DNA of 41,358 nucleotides from an uncultured Clostridia bacterium (GCA_944381455.1 CALWLF010000088.1:1-41358); one strand, 5' to 3'; positions 8,062 to 16,187 are shown, counted from the first letter of the stretch. Translations and numbers: made by a program. The notes: a model not told the origin generated them from the letters alone.

Positions 8062-9351
8062 TTACGTTTCTGAAATGCTGACGGTGCTGCCGTCGTTGAG
8101 GAAATCCTGACCAGTGGTGACAACCAGATCGCCCATATTGAGCCCGCTGGTGATTTCAATGGATTCATCATTTTTGATGCCAGTTTCCACGATGGTTTTA
8201 TGTGCAATGTTGTTTTCGTCCACAACAAATACATATTTTTCACCGCCCGATTCAATGACCGTATTTAAGGGCACAGAAATGGTGTTTTCTTTTTGTTCCA
8301 GCACCAGACGGATGGAAGCAAACATTCCGGGTTTGATTTGGTGGTCTTCGTTGGGGAGATAGGCTTCTACCGTATAGAGCTTGGTTTAACTGTCGGCAGA
8401 GGGCGAAATGTTGGAAACTACGGTTTCAAAAGGTTCGTCGGAAATGGCCGAAAGCGTCACATAGACGGCAGAACCGGTGGAAATCCGGTTGATCACATCT
8501 TCTGAAACGCTGAAGGAAACTTTGATCTGGTCCAAACTGGTGATGGTCATTGCTTCTGTTTGGGTGGAGACAGTGGAGCCTTTGGAAATGTTCAAGCTGC
8601 CGATGGTTCCGTCAATTTCAGCCCGGACTTTTGTGTTATCCAAATTTTGCTGGGCGCTTGCCAAAGAAACTTGCGCCTGTGTGACAGAGGCTTCCGACTG
8701 GTTGACGGTGGCTTGAGAGGACTTTTTGGTTTCCTCAGCAATTTGGTTTTTCTGCAATTCCAGCTCGTTTTTGGTGGTATCCAGCTGCAATTTGGCTTTG
8801 TCTACGCTGGATTGCATATCTTCCAGGGCCTGCTTGGAGATGCTGCCTACTTCATAAAGCTGTTTGTATTGCTCTAAGGTTTTCTGCAAATCATCGTATT
8901 GGATTTGGTAGGTTTCCACAGAAGATTCCAGTTGCTGGATTTGCACTTCCATGCTGCCTCCGATGTTTGCTTCATAATTGGCCTGGGCAGATGCTAAGCC
9001 GGCTTCTGCCGAGTTTAAGGAGGCCTGTGCCTGCTGCACTTCTAAGCGTGCGTCGGTGTCATCAATTTCAAATAAAACATCGCCGGCTTTCACCTCATCT
9101 CCTATGGCGACATAGACTTCTTTGACCGTGCCGCTTGTTTTGGGAACGACAGAAACTTCATTTTCCGATGACACTTTGGAAGATAAGGTGACGTACTGTT
9201 CGATGGTCAATGGCTCCACAGTGCTGACATGGACGGCGATGGCAGTCACCGCTTCGCTTGCGGCAGGCGCCATGGCCGGCTTTGCGCCACAAGCCGAACA
9301 AGAAAGCGAAATGGCAGTCAGAATACTTATTGCAATCAGCTTCTTTTTCAT
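8062..9351 (-). pseudogene. RND periplasmic adaptor (HlyD/MFP family), interrupted by in-frame TAA
   Basis: The reading frame encodes a complete membrane-fusion adaptor of 429 residues apart from one stop codon. The first part (8386-9351, 321 residues) has a lipoprotein-type signal ending LSCSACG (likely lipid Cys21), a biotinyl/lipoyl-like half (VYVAIGDEVKAGDVLFEIDD), a coiled-coil hairpin and the return strand. TAA at 8388-8386 follows SPSADS. The same frame then continues TKLYTVEAYLPNEDHQIKPG and FASIRLVLEQKENTISVP to a normal end at 8062, so nothing is missing. AAA to TAA is the simplest explanation. An AAGGAG ribosome site precedes the start. Either the pump has lost a full-length adaptor, the stop is read through, or there is a base error. 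Confidence 0.85.
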
Positions 9352-9446
9352 CTTTCACTTCTCCTTTTATCCTGGTTTTTAGACAAAAAGATAAGACAAC
9401 CCGCCTAGCCTCTCTTTTCTGCCCTTCTCGTATTTGCCGTTATCAA

Positions 9447-9452
9447 AGTATA
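9447..9452 (-). promoter_or_regulatory. -10 element of the RND operon promoter
   Basis: TATACT on the minus strand (9452-9447). At the 17-base spacing the -35 position reads GTATTT, a very poor match. The phased repeats at 9459-9500 cover that place, as expected for a promoter that needs an activator. Confidence 0.5.
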
Positions 9453-9458
9453 AAGAGG

Positions 9459-9500
9459 GAATATGAACTAAATACAAAATGAATATCAACGGAATATGAA
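9459..9500. repeat. Four 11-bp phased direct repeats (response-regulator site)
   Basis: Nine-base units start exactly 11 bases apart: GAATATGAA (9459), AAATACAAA (9470), GAATATCAA (9481) and GAATATGAA (9492). OmpR/PhoP-type regulators bind tandem direct repeats with this period. The array lies between the pump operon and the divergent OmpR-type regulator. Confidence 0.6.
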
Positions 9501-9532
9501 GTTTTGACAATACAGGCCGTTTTTTCAAATTC

Positions 9533-9552
9533 TTAACAATTAGTTTACAATT
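9533..9552 (+). promoter_or_regulatory. Two TTWACAATT repeats upstream of the response regulator
   Basis: TTAACAATT (9533-9541) and TTTACAATT (9544-9552) are 11 bases apart and resemble PhoP-type TTAACA boxes. A possible -10 (TAGAAT, 9559-9564) follows. They could serve autoregulation, or TTAACA may act as a -35. Confidence 0.4.
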
Positions 9553-9612
9553 TCCCTTTAGAATAAAAAACAAACTTGTAAAAATGGGATGCCAGCGAAA
9601 GGAGGGCTATGG

Positions 9613-10299
9613 ATGTTTCGGATTTTAGTGGTGGAAGACGATAATGAACTGCGACATCTGTTTTGCACCGTTTTGGAAAAGAAAGGATATACCTGCGTTC
9701 CGGCCCACAACGGCAAAGAAGCGCTGGACAGGCTGGATGAAGAATATATTGACTTGATCATTTCTGATTTGATGATGCCGGTGATGGATGGATATGATTT
9801 TATCCAAACATTGCGGGATGCCTCTTATCAGCAGCCGATTTTAATCATCACAGCAAAAGACAGTTATGACGATATGGAAAAAGGGTTTCGGGTGGGGACC
9901 GATGACTATATGGTAAAGCCCATCAATGTCAACGAAATGGTGCTGCGGGTGCACGCTTTGCTAAAGCGGGCGCAAATCAGCCATGAGCGGCGGCTGACGG
10001 CGGGAGAGACGGTACTGGATTATGATTCTTTGACCATGACAACAAAGAGAAAAGAGGAAACACTGCCGCAAAAAGAATTTTTGCTGCTCTTTAAACTGGT
10101 TTCTTATCCCAATCATATTTTCACCCGGCATCAGCTGATGGATGAAATTTGGGGGATGAATACGGAAAGCGACATGCGCACAGTGGATGTACACATTGGC
10201 CGGCTGCGGGAACGATTGAAGGAAAACAATGATTTTGAAATTATAACAGTACGGGGACTGGGGTATAAGGCGGTGAAAAAAAGTGAAAAGACTACCTGA
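9613..10299 (+). CDS. OmpR-family response regulator
   Basis: A 228-residue regulator. The start MFRILVVEDDNELR at 9613 is chosen over an upstream in-frame ATG at 9589 because AAAGGAGGG lies seven bases before it. The receiver domain (about 1-120) has the acidic pair E8/D9 and D10, the phosphorylated D52 in ISDLMMPVMDG, Thr in IITAK and Lys in DYMVKP. The C-terminal winged helix (about 130-225) includes RTVDVHIGRLRERL and VRGLGYK. Its last 17 bases overlap the kinase gene. It is divergent from the RND operon and probably controls it through the phased repeats at 9459-9500. Confidence 0.95.
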   Translation: MFRILVVEDDNELRHLFCTVLEKKGYTCVPAHNGKEALDRLDEEYIDLIISDLMMPVMDGYDFIQTLRDASYQQPILIITAKDSYDDMEKGFRVGTDDYMVKPINVNEMVLRVHALLKRAQISHERRLTAGETVLDYDSLTMTTKRKEETLPQKEFLLLFKLVSYPNHIFTRHQLMDEIWGMNTESDMRTVDVHIGRLRERLKENNDFEIITVRGLGYKAVKKSEKTT

Positions 10300-11347
10300 T
10301 TTGCGTTTGAGCGCCCTTTTCATTTTGCTGGTGTTTGGCATACAATTTGTCAGTTCCTCTATTTTCCCCTTTCTTACCATCATTGCGTTTCATTTTGGCT
10401 ATCTTCAAAATCAAAACCCTGTGGTGATGCTGATCTTTATTTTGCTGACCAGTATTGTCATTGGGTTGATTTTATCTAAAATCATCAGCAAGCGGGTGTT
10501 AAAACCAATAATGGACTTGAACGAAGCAACAAAAAAAGTAGCCAAAGGTGAGTTTGATGTGCAGATTGAAGAAATTGGCATCGGGCAGGAAATCATTGAA
10601 ATGACGCATAGTTTTAACATTATGACACAGGAATTAAAAAACATTGAAACCTTTCGCAGTGATTTCATCTCCAATGTATCGCATGAGTTTAAAACACCGC
10701 TGTCTGCCATTGAAGGCTATGCCACATTGCTGCAAGATGAAACGCTTTCTTCCCTGGAGCGGGAGCAATATATCACAAAAATTCTGGCCAGCTCCAAACG
10801 GCTTTCTGCCCTCTCTGGCAATATTTTGATGATTTCCAAGCTGGAAAACCAGCAAATTGTACTGGATAAGAAATGGTTTTCTTTGGACGAGCAAATTCGT
10901 AACTGCATCTTGTCTTTGGAACATTTATGGAGTGAAAAAAACATTTCCATGGATGTGGAGTTGGATAATGTTTCCTATTACGGCAATAAAAGCATGATGT
11001 CCCACATTTGGTATAATCTGCTTTCCAACGCCATCCGTTTTACGCCAAAGGGCGACGTGATTTCGGTGCAGTTGAAAAAAGAACAAGGAAACATTGTCAT
11101 TGGGTGCACAGATACAGGAATTGGAATGTCCAAAGAGACGCAAAAACATATTTTTGAAAAATTTTACTGCGGGGACCGATCGCGCAATGATGGCGGCAAT
11201 GGCCTGGGACTGACTTTGGTAAAACGCATTGTTGAACTTTGTGATGGCGCCATTGCGGTGGAAAGCCAGGAAGAAATGGGAAGCACTTTTTGGATTACGC
11301 TGCCAGAAGCAGGACAGGAAAAAAGCGCTGTTCTTTTCAAAGGATGA
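10283..11347 (+). CDS. Sensor histidine kinase
   Basis: A 354-residue membrane kinase starting at GTG 10283, inside the end of the response-regulator gene (translational coupling). Two transmembrane helices (about residues 10-35 and 47-68) enclose only about ten extracytoplasmic residues, so the signal is probably sensed in or at the membrane, as in intramembrane-sensing kinases for envelope-active compounds. A HAMP linker follows. The HisKA site is FISNVSHEFKTPL with H134. The ATPase domain has WYNLLSNAIRFTPKG (N box), DTGIGM and GNGLGLTLVK (G boxes). A bidirectional terminator overlaps its end. Confidence 0.94.
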   Translation: MKRLPDLRLSALFILLVFGIQFVSSSIFPFLTIIAFHFGYLQNQNPVVMLIFILLTSIVIGLILSKIISKRVLKPIMDLNEATKKVAKGEFDVQIEEIGIGQEIIEMTHSFNIMTQELKNIETFRSDFISNVSHEFKTPLSAIEGYATLLQDETLSSLEREQYITKILASSKRLSALSGNILMISKLENQQIVLDKKWFSLDEQIRNCILSLEHLWSEKNISMDVELDNVSYYGNKSMMSHIWYNLLSNAIRFTPKGDVISVQLKKEQGNIVIGCTDTGIGMSKETQKHIFEKFYCGDRSRNDGGNGLGLTLVKRIVELCDGAIAVESQEEMGSTFWITLPEAGQEKSAVLFKG

Positions 11348-11363
11348 AAGACAGCGCTTTTTT
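11319..11363. terminator. Bidirectional intrinsic terminator
   Basis: A perfect 13-bp stem, AAAAAAGCGCTGT (11319-11331) with ACAGCGCTTTTTT (11351-11363), has a 19-base loop and T-tracts on both strands. It serves the histidine kinase and the convergent modification operon, and its arms overlap the last codons of both genes. Confidence 0.9.
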
Positions 11364-11904
11364 ATTTTTTGCTTGATTTGAGAAGATTCCAAAGGGTATG
11401 TAAATTTGAAGCATCGCCCATAAAAAAGCAATCGGGCAGATAACGACTTTTCGTCGGGTCAAGGCAAGTTTCATCATGAAACAAACGGTCTTTGATTTGT
11501 TCGTCCGTCTCAAAAAGAAGCTGCGGCCCCTGTTGATCTGAAAGGAAGTAGAGATAAAAAATGGGACGGTCCAGCCGGGAAAAGGCGCTGGTAACCTGCT
11601 TAATCAAAGGCTGCAAAGGCCAGGATAAATCAGGTTTTTCCCAAGGACTTCCCTGCCAAAACCGGAAAACCACATAGGCCAAAATGCCCCGGTCTCCCCC
11701 CAAAAAAAGATAGCCGGGATCGCTGGGGGTGCTGCTTTCCCAAGGACAAAGGTTCATTTTCCAGTGTTTTTTGACATAGAGTATAAACGCATCGATCAAA
11801 GTCTGTTCGTCCCAGGAACAAGTTTCGTTTTCCGTCTCCAAAAGGGAGGGCTGATACGGGTTTTCTTTCCCTAAACAGCGGGCAATCCATTCTTCTGCCT
11901 GCAT
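11362..11904 (-). CDS. Degenerate paralogue of the adjacent PD-(D/E)XK nuclease, putative restriction subunit
   Basis: A 180-residue protein translated from ATG 11904 with AAAGGAGG inside the end of the preceding gene. It aligns by eye with the nuclease encoded just upstream. RPIFYLYFL and LLFETDEQIKDRL match APVFYVHWL and IFFETSQQVKAYL, and the catalytic strand ILAYVVFRFWQGSPW matches VAAYFELKFHGAPF. In this copy the catalytic Glu and Lys positions are Val79 and Arg81, so it is probably not an active nuclease. It may be the second subunit of a heterodimer or a DNA-recognition partner. No database family is assigned; homology to the neighbour is my reading. Confidence 0.65.
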   Translation of the reverse strand: MQAEEWIARCLGKENPYQPSLLETENETCSWDEQTLIDAFILYVKKHWKMNLCPWESSTPSDPGYLFLGGDRGILAYVVFRFWQGSPWEKPDLSWPLQPLIKQVTSAFSRLDRPIFYLYFLSDQQGPQLLFETDEQIKDRLFHDETCLDPTKSRYLPDCFFMGDASNLHTLWNLLKSSKK

Positions 11905-11907
11905 CCG

Positions 11908-12696
11908 TTATGCCTCCTTTGATTGGATGCACTGCTTTAATGTTTCCAGAAACGATTCAAAACTGCCCATGGATAACAGCGGCGAATACATTTTCTTTAA
12001 ATAAACAGCCTGTTTGGATTTTTGCAGGTCCCCTTCCCGCTTGGCCCGGGAAAAGACGGCATGCTGTGAAGCCAGATATGCTTTGACTTGCTGGCTGGTT
12101 TCAAAGAAAATGCCTTTCAAACAGGGATATTCCAGCCAATGGACATAAAAAACGGGTGCATCCATCCCCTCTTCCATCAGCTGCAGCTGTTTTTCGATCT
12201 TTTTGTGATCCAGCGTGGCGCTTCCTTCATAGCAATACCGTCCTGTCAAAGAAAGGGCTGAAATGAAAGGAGCACCGTGGAATTTTAATTCAAAATAGGC
12301 AGCCACAGAACCATCATCCCGCAGCACCTTGCAGTCTGGATAGCTTCTGTTTTCTAAGTCGGCCCGCACAACTGCTGTGCCAAGTTTTTCTTCTAAAAAA
12401 TGCATCAATGCCTCTTCATGCTGTTTTCCCAAAATGACATCATATTTTGGAATGCTTTTATTGCGGGCAGGTAAATAGAAAGCGGCGCATTGTTTGCAGG
12501 TTTCGGCCAGGGATGGAATTTGCTCTTTCAGTGCTTTGACACTGTAAAGATGGTCATAGCTGTTGTTCTGGTACATCTATTGATAGCATTGGGCATGAAA
12601 AGGTGTGTAAGTAAACTGCGTTTCAAACAAAGGCACGTTTTGGAAAAACGCAGCAAAGCGTGCTTGGCAGGAGTCCAGTAATTCTTCGTATAACAT
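11908..12696 (-). pseudogene. PD-(D/E)XK restriction-type endonuclease, interrupted by in-frame TAG
   Basis: The frame opens at ATG 12696, six bases after GGAGGG, and runs 39 codons (MLYEELLDSCQARFAAFFQN onwards) to TAG at 12579-12577. It continues in the same frame for 222 more codons to 11908. The second part carries the nuclease signature: YPD (P80, D81 of that part), then AYFELKF (E96, K98), a PD-x14-ExK spacing. The context, directly behind two DNA methyltransferases, supports a restriction enzyme. CAG to TAG (Gln) is the simplest cause. ATG follows the TAG immediately, so the 222-residue core could be made by reinitiation. Specificity is unknown. Confidence 0.75.
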
Positions 12697-12707
12697 GGTT
12701 GCCCTCC

Positions 12708-13499
12708 TTATTTTTCTTCGGTTTCCTCTTTCAGCGCTTCTTTGGGCTTTGCTTCTTCTCTAAGACGCTGCTGAATTTCATGGCGATACTGCTCATCCAG
12801 CTCAAATCCAATGGCATTTCTGTCCAAAAGCTTTGCAGCCAGCAACGTTGTCCCGCTGCCGGCAAAAGGATCTAAAACAGTGTCTCCCACATCACTGGAC
12901 ATTTTGATGATACGGCTGATCATGGGCAGAGGATAGATGGTGGGATGGGACAGGTTCAGTTTCTTTTTGGTCATGTTGTTTACCCGGTCAAAATACCAGA
13001 CGTCAGTGGGATTTCTTCCTTGTTTGCCCACCAGGCGCTTATCGTTTTTGGTCAGGAAAGGAACGCGGACTTCATCAAGATGAAAAACATAATTATTGAT
13101 GTCTTTGACGCCCCACAGGATGTTTTCATACCGGCCGGAGAGGCGGTTGACACAATTTTGCATGTTGTTGAAAGTCCAGGTGATCATGTTGCGCAGGTAA
13201 AACTGATTTTGTTTCATAATTTGATAGCCCAAAAAAGGCAGCGGCAAAATTTCTTTCCCTTCCCCAAAAGGCACAGGGGAAAGGTTTAAAAAAAAGCTGC
13301 CGTTGGGCGTTAAAATCCGGTACACCTGCTGGGTGACTTCGTCGATCAATGCTTCCCATTCGTTGAGGGGGATTTTATCTTTATATTTTCCATAGGGTTT
13401 TCCGATGTTATAAGGCGGCGATGTGATCACCAGCTGGACCGATGCGTCAGGCACATCCTTTAACAGCTGGCGGCAGTCGCCAATTTTAAATTCAATCAT
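12708..13499 (-). CDS. Beta-class DNA amino-methyltransferase, second of pair
   Basis: A 263-residue site-specific DNA methyltransferase. The start MIEFKIGDCRQLLKDVPDAS at 13499 is chosen because GGAGGTG precedes it; the frame extends 12 codons further upstream without a better signal. Motif IV (TSPPYN, residues 27-31) comes before motif I (LDPFAGSGTTLLAAK, near the C-terminus), which defines the beta class. The TSPPY form is common in N4-cytosine enzymes but does not exclude N6-adenine. It overlaps the first methyltransferase gene by 8 bases. Together they would modify the two strands of an asymmetric site. Confidence 0.93.
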   Translation of the reverse strand: MIEFKIGDCRQLLKDVPDASVQLVITSPPYNIGKPYGKYKDKIPLNEWEALIDEVTQQVYRILTPNGSFFLNLSPVPFGEGKEILPLPFLGYQIMKQNQFYLRNMITWTFNNMQNCVNRLSGRYENILWGVKDINNYVFHLDEVRVPFLTKNDKRLVGKQGRNPTDVWYFDRVNNMTKKKLNLSHPTIYPLPMISRIIKMSSDVGDTVLDPFAGSGTTLLAAKLLDRNAIGFELDEQYRHEIQQRLREEAKPKEALKEETEEK

Positions 13500-14277
13500 G
13501 GGGCACCTCCACTCGATCCAGCCGGCTTTGGGCAATGAGACAATATTCCTTCACCGTTTCATACCCCACATAATGCCGGCCCAGTTTTTTTGCCACAACG
13601 GCCGTTGTGCCGCTGCCCATGAACGGATCCAGCACCACCTGCCCTTTTGATGTGCCGGCCAGCAGGATTCGCTCCACCAGTTCTTCTGGATATTGGGCTG
13701 GATGGGAAGTGCGTTCTTCAAAATTGCCGGAAACCATGGAGATGCGCCAAACGTCAGTGGGGTTTTTCATCTGGCTCTTATACCGGTCCGGCCGGTAGTT
13801 GAGGGCTGGAATTTTCACATCATCCAGATGAAAAGTATAGTGATGTTTGTCTTTGACAAACCAAAACACAAATTCGTAACGAGGGGCAAACCGTTTATTG
13901 GTGGAGCCGCCCCAGTCAAAATTCCAGATGATAAGATTTTTTAAGTAACAATCGGAAAAAAAGTCTTGAATCCAAAAGGGAGGCACCACCACACCGTTTT
14001 CGTAACGGTTTTTGATGTTTACCCAAATGGAGCCGTTGTCTTTGAGCACCCGCTTGCATTCGGAAAAAACGGCAGAAAGCATTTGACGATAGGCATCTTC
14101 TTCGAGACAATCGTTATATTTGATGCCTTTGCTTTCAGTGATTTTTCCGTGTTTTGTTTTGTTTCCATAGGAAATATCAATATTATAAGGCGGCGATGTC
14201 ACCACCAGGTCAATGGAGCCTGAGGCAAGTTCCGCCATTTGTTCGCTGGAATGGTTATAAATGACATCAAAGTTCAT
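13492..14277 (-). CDS. Beta-class DNA amino-methyltransferase, first of pair
   Basis: A 261-residue DNA methyltransferase with motif IV TSPPYNID at residues 28-35 and motif I LDPFMGSGTTAVVAKK near the C-terminus (beta order). The segments between (NPTDVW, TSHPAQYPEELVERIL) are typical of small type II enzymes. It begins 16 bases after the transglycosylase-like gene, with GAGGGAAG as ribosome site. It is only loosely similar to its partner, so each probably recognises a different strand or half of one target. It is the second gene of a five-gene operon with its own promoter at 15708-15736. Confidence 0.93.
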   Translation of the reverse strand: MNFDVIYNHSSEQMAELASGSIDLVVTSPPYNIDISYGNKTKHGKITESKGIKYNDCLEEDAYRQMLSAVFSECKRVLKDNGSIWVNIKNRYENGVVVPPFWIQDFFSDCYLKNLIIWNFDWGGSTNKRFAPRYEFVFWFVKDKHHYTFHLDDVKIPALNYRPDRYKSQMKNPTDVWRISMVSGNFEERTSHPAQYPEELVERILLAGTSKGQVVLDPFMGSGTTAVVAKKLGRHYVGYETVKEYCLIAQSRLDRVEVPHD

Positions 14278-14293
14278 AGGTCTTCCCTCTGTG

Positions 14294-15667
14294 TTAAAGT
14301 TGATGATAAATGGTTTGTAATGCCAGATTCAAAGGGCTGGGATAGGCGGCGCAAAAATCGTCCAGACAGGCAAAGCGGCAAAGCGTTTCACAAAGAATGC
14401 GGTGCTGCCAAACGGCGTGCATTCCCATCAGCTGGCGGCTGAAATAGTTGGCTTCATGATTCTGTTCTTTTTGGGCATACAAGTCTTTGATGCGGCGTAT
14501 GCTTTTTGCCTCTTGACAGGCTGGGCAGCCGCAAAGGGGCAATTGGTCGCTGATTTCATTGAGTTTTACATAGATGCAAGGCTCTTGGCGCAAAGAACCG
14601 TCTCGGTTGATGCCACCCACAAAAAACTTGCTAAATCCCACCTCTTTTTGCGGTGTTGGATCGTAGACCAGACGGGTGGACTCCAAACTGCCATCCCCCA
14701 CTCGCCGCACTGGAGAAGCAGAATCAAAGGAGGTGGCCCCGCAAAAATAATTCATGGCAATATTTGCATATCCGCCGCAGCCCAAGGCATGGATGGGGCG
14801 TGTGATGCCTTTTTTGCGCAGTATCATAGCCGCTCTGGCCGGCGTTACTGTTTCCACAAAACCGCGTTTTCCTGTTTTATGGAAGGAAATGTCGCTGTAC
14901 CAGCTTGGATCCACCTGTTTATAGCTGGCAATACCGCCCAGTGCAAAGCCCCAAAATTGATACTGGTATTTTTTTTCTAAGGCAAGAATGTTGTCTACAC
15001 AGGCGGCATATGCTTCCGGTGTTTTGCCATGGACGGGAGAAAGCACATGGGGATAAAAATCCTTTTCTTTGGCCAAAAAACGCACCGTTTCTTCCAAAAG
15101 CATGTCGTTGACTTTTTCAGCATCCAGTGCTTCTAAAAATGACATCAAAGGCAAGTTTTTCTTCTCATTGTCTTTTTCTGTATATTTTCCGCCCAAATCA
15201 AATCCCACCACCAAGTCCACCTTCAGCCGGTGCGCAAAGGTGTAATAGTCGATCATATGCTGGCGGATGGCTGTTTGAAACTGGGTTATATCGTAGTCCA
15301 CTTCGGCCGCCACCTGTTTTACAATATGAAAAGCGCCAGAATCAAGCAGAAATACTTTTTGGGAAAAATCATAGGGAACGGTTTCATAGCCAGCCATACA
15401 CTCCCCTTTTGCGATGAGCGCATGGCGAATTTGGTTATATAACGGCCCCACCTCTATGCCGGAAGCAGCCGGCTGAAAGAGACTGCTTTGAAAGGAATGG
15501 GGATAGCGGTTATTGATATAAAAATAATTGATGAGAGCCGGTGTATTGCCGCTGAACTGGCCGTAAACCAGCTCCCGGTCCTTATCTCCGTTTCCTCCGC
15601 CATAGTTAAATACTTGGAAAAAAGAGGGAACAGGAAGCCGTTTTTGATGTACAGAAAGAAATTGCAT
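14294..15667 (-). CDS. tRNA-guanine transglycosylase/DpdA-like protein in a restriction-modification operon
   Basis: A 457-residue protein starting at ATG 15667, with AAAGGAGG upstream. Three features of the TGT superfamily are visible. LLDSGAF has D109 in the place of the TGT DSGGFQ Asp. SFDSASPVRR has D315 where TGT has its nucleophile in FDxxxPxR. CGCPAC (C379, C381, C384) plus a downstream His (H404 or H417) is a TGT-like zinc site. WGFALGGI matches the glycine loop. Sequence around these motifs is unlike housekeeping TGT, and the gene heads an operon with two DNA methyltransferases and a nuclease. It may therefore exchange guanine in DNA, as DpdA does when it inserts 7-deazaguanines. The family call is firm; DNA as substrate is inference. 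Confidence 0.7.
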   Translation of the reverse strand: MQFLSVHQKRLPVPSFFQVFNYGGGNGDKDRELVYGQFSGNTPALINYFYINNRYPHSFQSSLFQPAASGIEVGPLYNQIRHALIAKGECMAGYETVPYDFSQKVFLLDSGAFHIVKQVAAEVDYDITQFQTAIRQHMIDYYTFAHRLKVDLVVGFDLGGKYTEKDNEKKNLPLMSFLEALDAEKVNDMLLEETVRFLAKEKDFYPHVLSPVHGKTPEAYAACVDNILALEKKYQYQFWGFALGGIASYKQVDPSWYSDISFHKTGKRGFVETVTPARAAMILRKKGITRPIHALGCGGYANIAMNYFCGATSFDSASPVRRVGDGSLESTRLVYDPTPQKEVGFSKFFVGGINRDGSLRQEPCIYVKLNEISDQLPLCGCPACQEAKSIRRIKDLYAQKEQNHEANYFSRQLMGMHAVWQHRILCETLCRFACLDDFCAAYPSPLNLALQTIYHQL

Positions 15668-15707
15668 CAGAATACCTCCTTTATGTCGTAAAACAGGAAG
15701 TTGTTTT

Positions 15708-15736
15708 ATTGTAACATAGCCCCATAGGAGACACAA
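15708..15736 (-). promoter_or_regulatory. Promoter of the five-gene modification operon
   Basis: On the minus strand TTGTGT (15736-15731), a 17-base spacer and TACAAT (15713-15708), the latter with an extended TGT before it. The distance to the start codon is about 40 bases. Confidence 0.6.
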
Positions 15737-15764
15737 GAAATTTTCCGTAAGAAAAGCAATAAGG

Positions 15765-16142
15765 TTATTTTGCTGCAGCAAAGTCGGCGGCCTCTGTGAG
15801 CCATGCCATCAGCTCTTCATCCAGCTGGGTTTCATCATCCAAGAGCAGATGATGTGTCCATCGGTTGGGATAAGGTTCTATGACGGCAGCAATCCGGCTG
15901 GAAGAAAGAGGATGACCCAGTCCAAAAGTCAGTGTCAGAAAGCCGGGAGCATATGAAATTCCTTTTTTGGGACGCAAAAAGGAAACACAGCCAAAAAGCC
16001 GTTTGTGGTAAAAAGAAATCTGACTTTTTTGCACCTTAATTTCCAATGGAGAAATGTTGTTTTTCAGCTTTGTTTCCAAGGCTTCATAAAGAGGCAGTGC
16101 CTGTGGATGAGAATGGAAAAAAAGCAATGTTTGATCGTCCAT
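15765..16142 (-). CDS. DUF5655-like protein
   Basis: A 125-residue soluble protein. The pattern is a short N-terminal helical region, a two-stranded segment with basic residues (VQKSQISFYHKRLFGCVSFL), then VIEPYPNRWTHHLLLDDETQ and a C-terminal helix ELMAWLTEAADFA. This matches what I recall of the DUF5655 domain, found alone or fused in many Firmicutes. An AGGAGG-type ribosome site (AAAAGGAGG) precedes ATG 16142. It has its own promoter (16188-16216) and lies 28 bases before the promoter of the modification operon. There is no evidence that it belongs to that system. Biochemical function is unknown. Confidence 0.7.
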   Translation of the reverse strand: MDDQTLLFFHSHPQALPLYEALETKLKNNISPLEIKVQKSQISFYHKRLFGCVSFLRPKKGISYAPGFLTLTFGLGHPLSSSRIAAVIEPYPNRWTHHLLLDDETQLDEELMAWLTEAADFAAAK

Positions 16143-16187
16143 TTTTCCTCCTTTTCACAGTTTCCAGGATGAATCATATTTATCTTT

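Noticed and set aside
8386-12579. Genome-wide recoding of stop codons to explain the two interrupted genes
   Set aside because: TAG is used as a normal terminal stop here (flippase at 24598, ATP-grasp gene at 30997), TAA also ends many intact genes, and the two interruptions use different stops. Isolated mutations or sequence errors are simpler.
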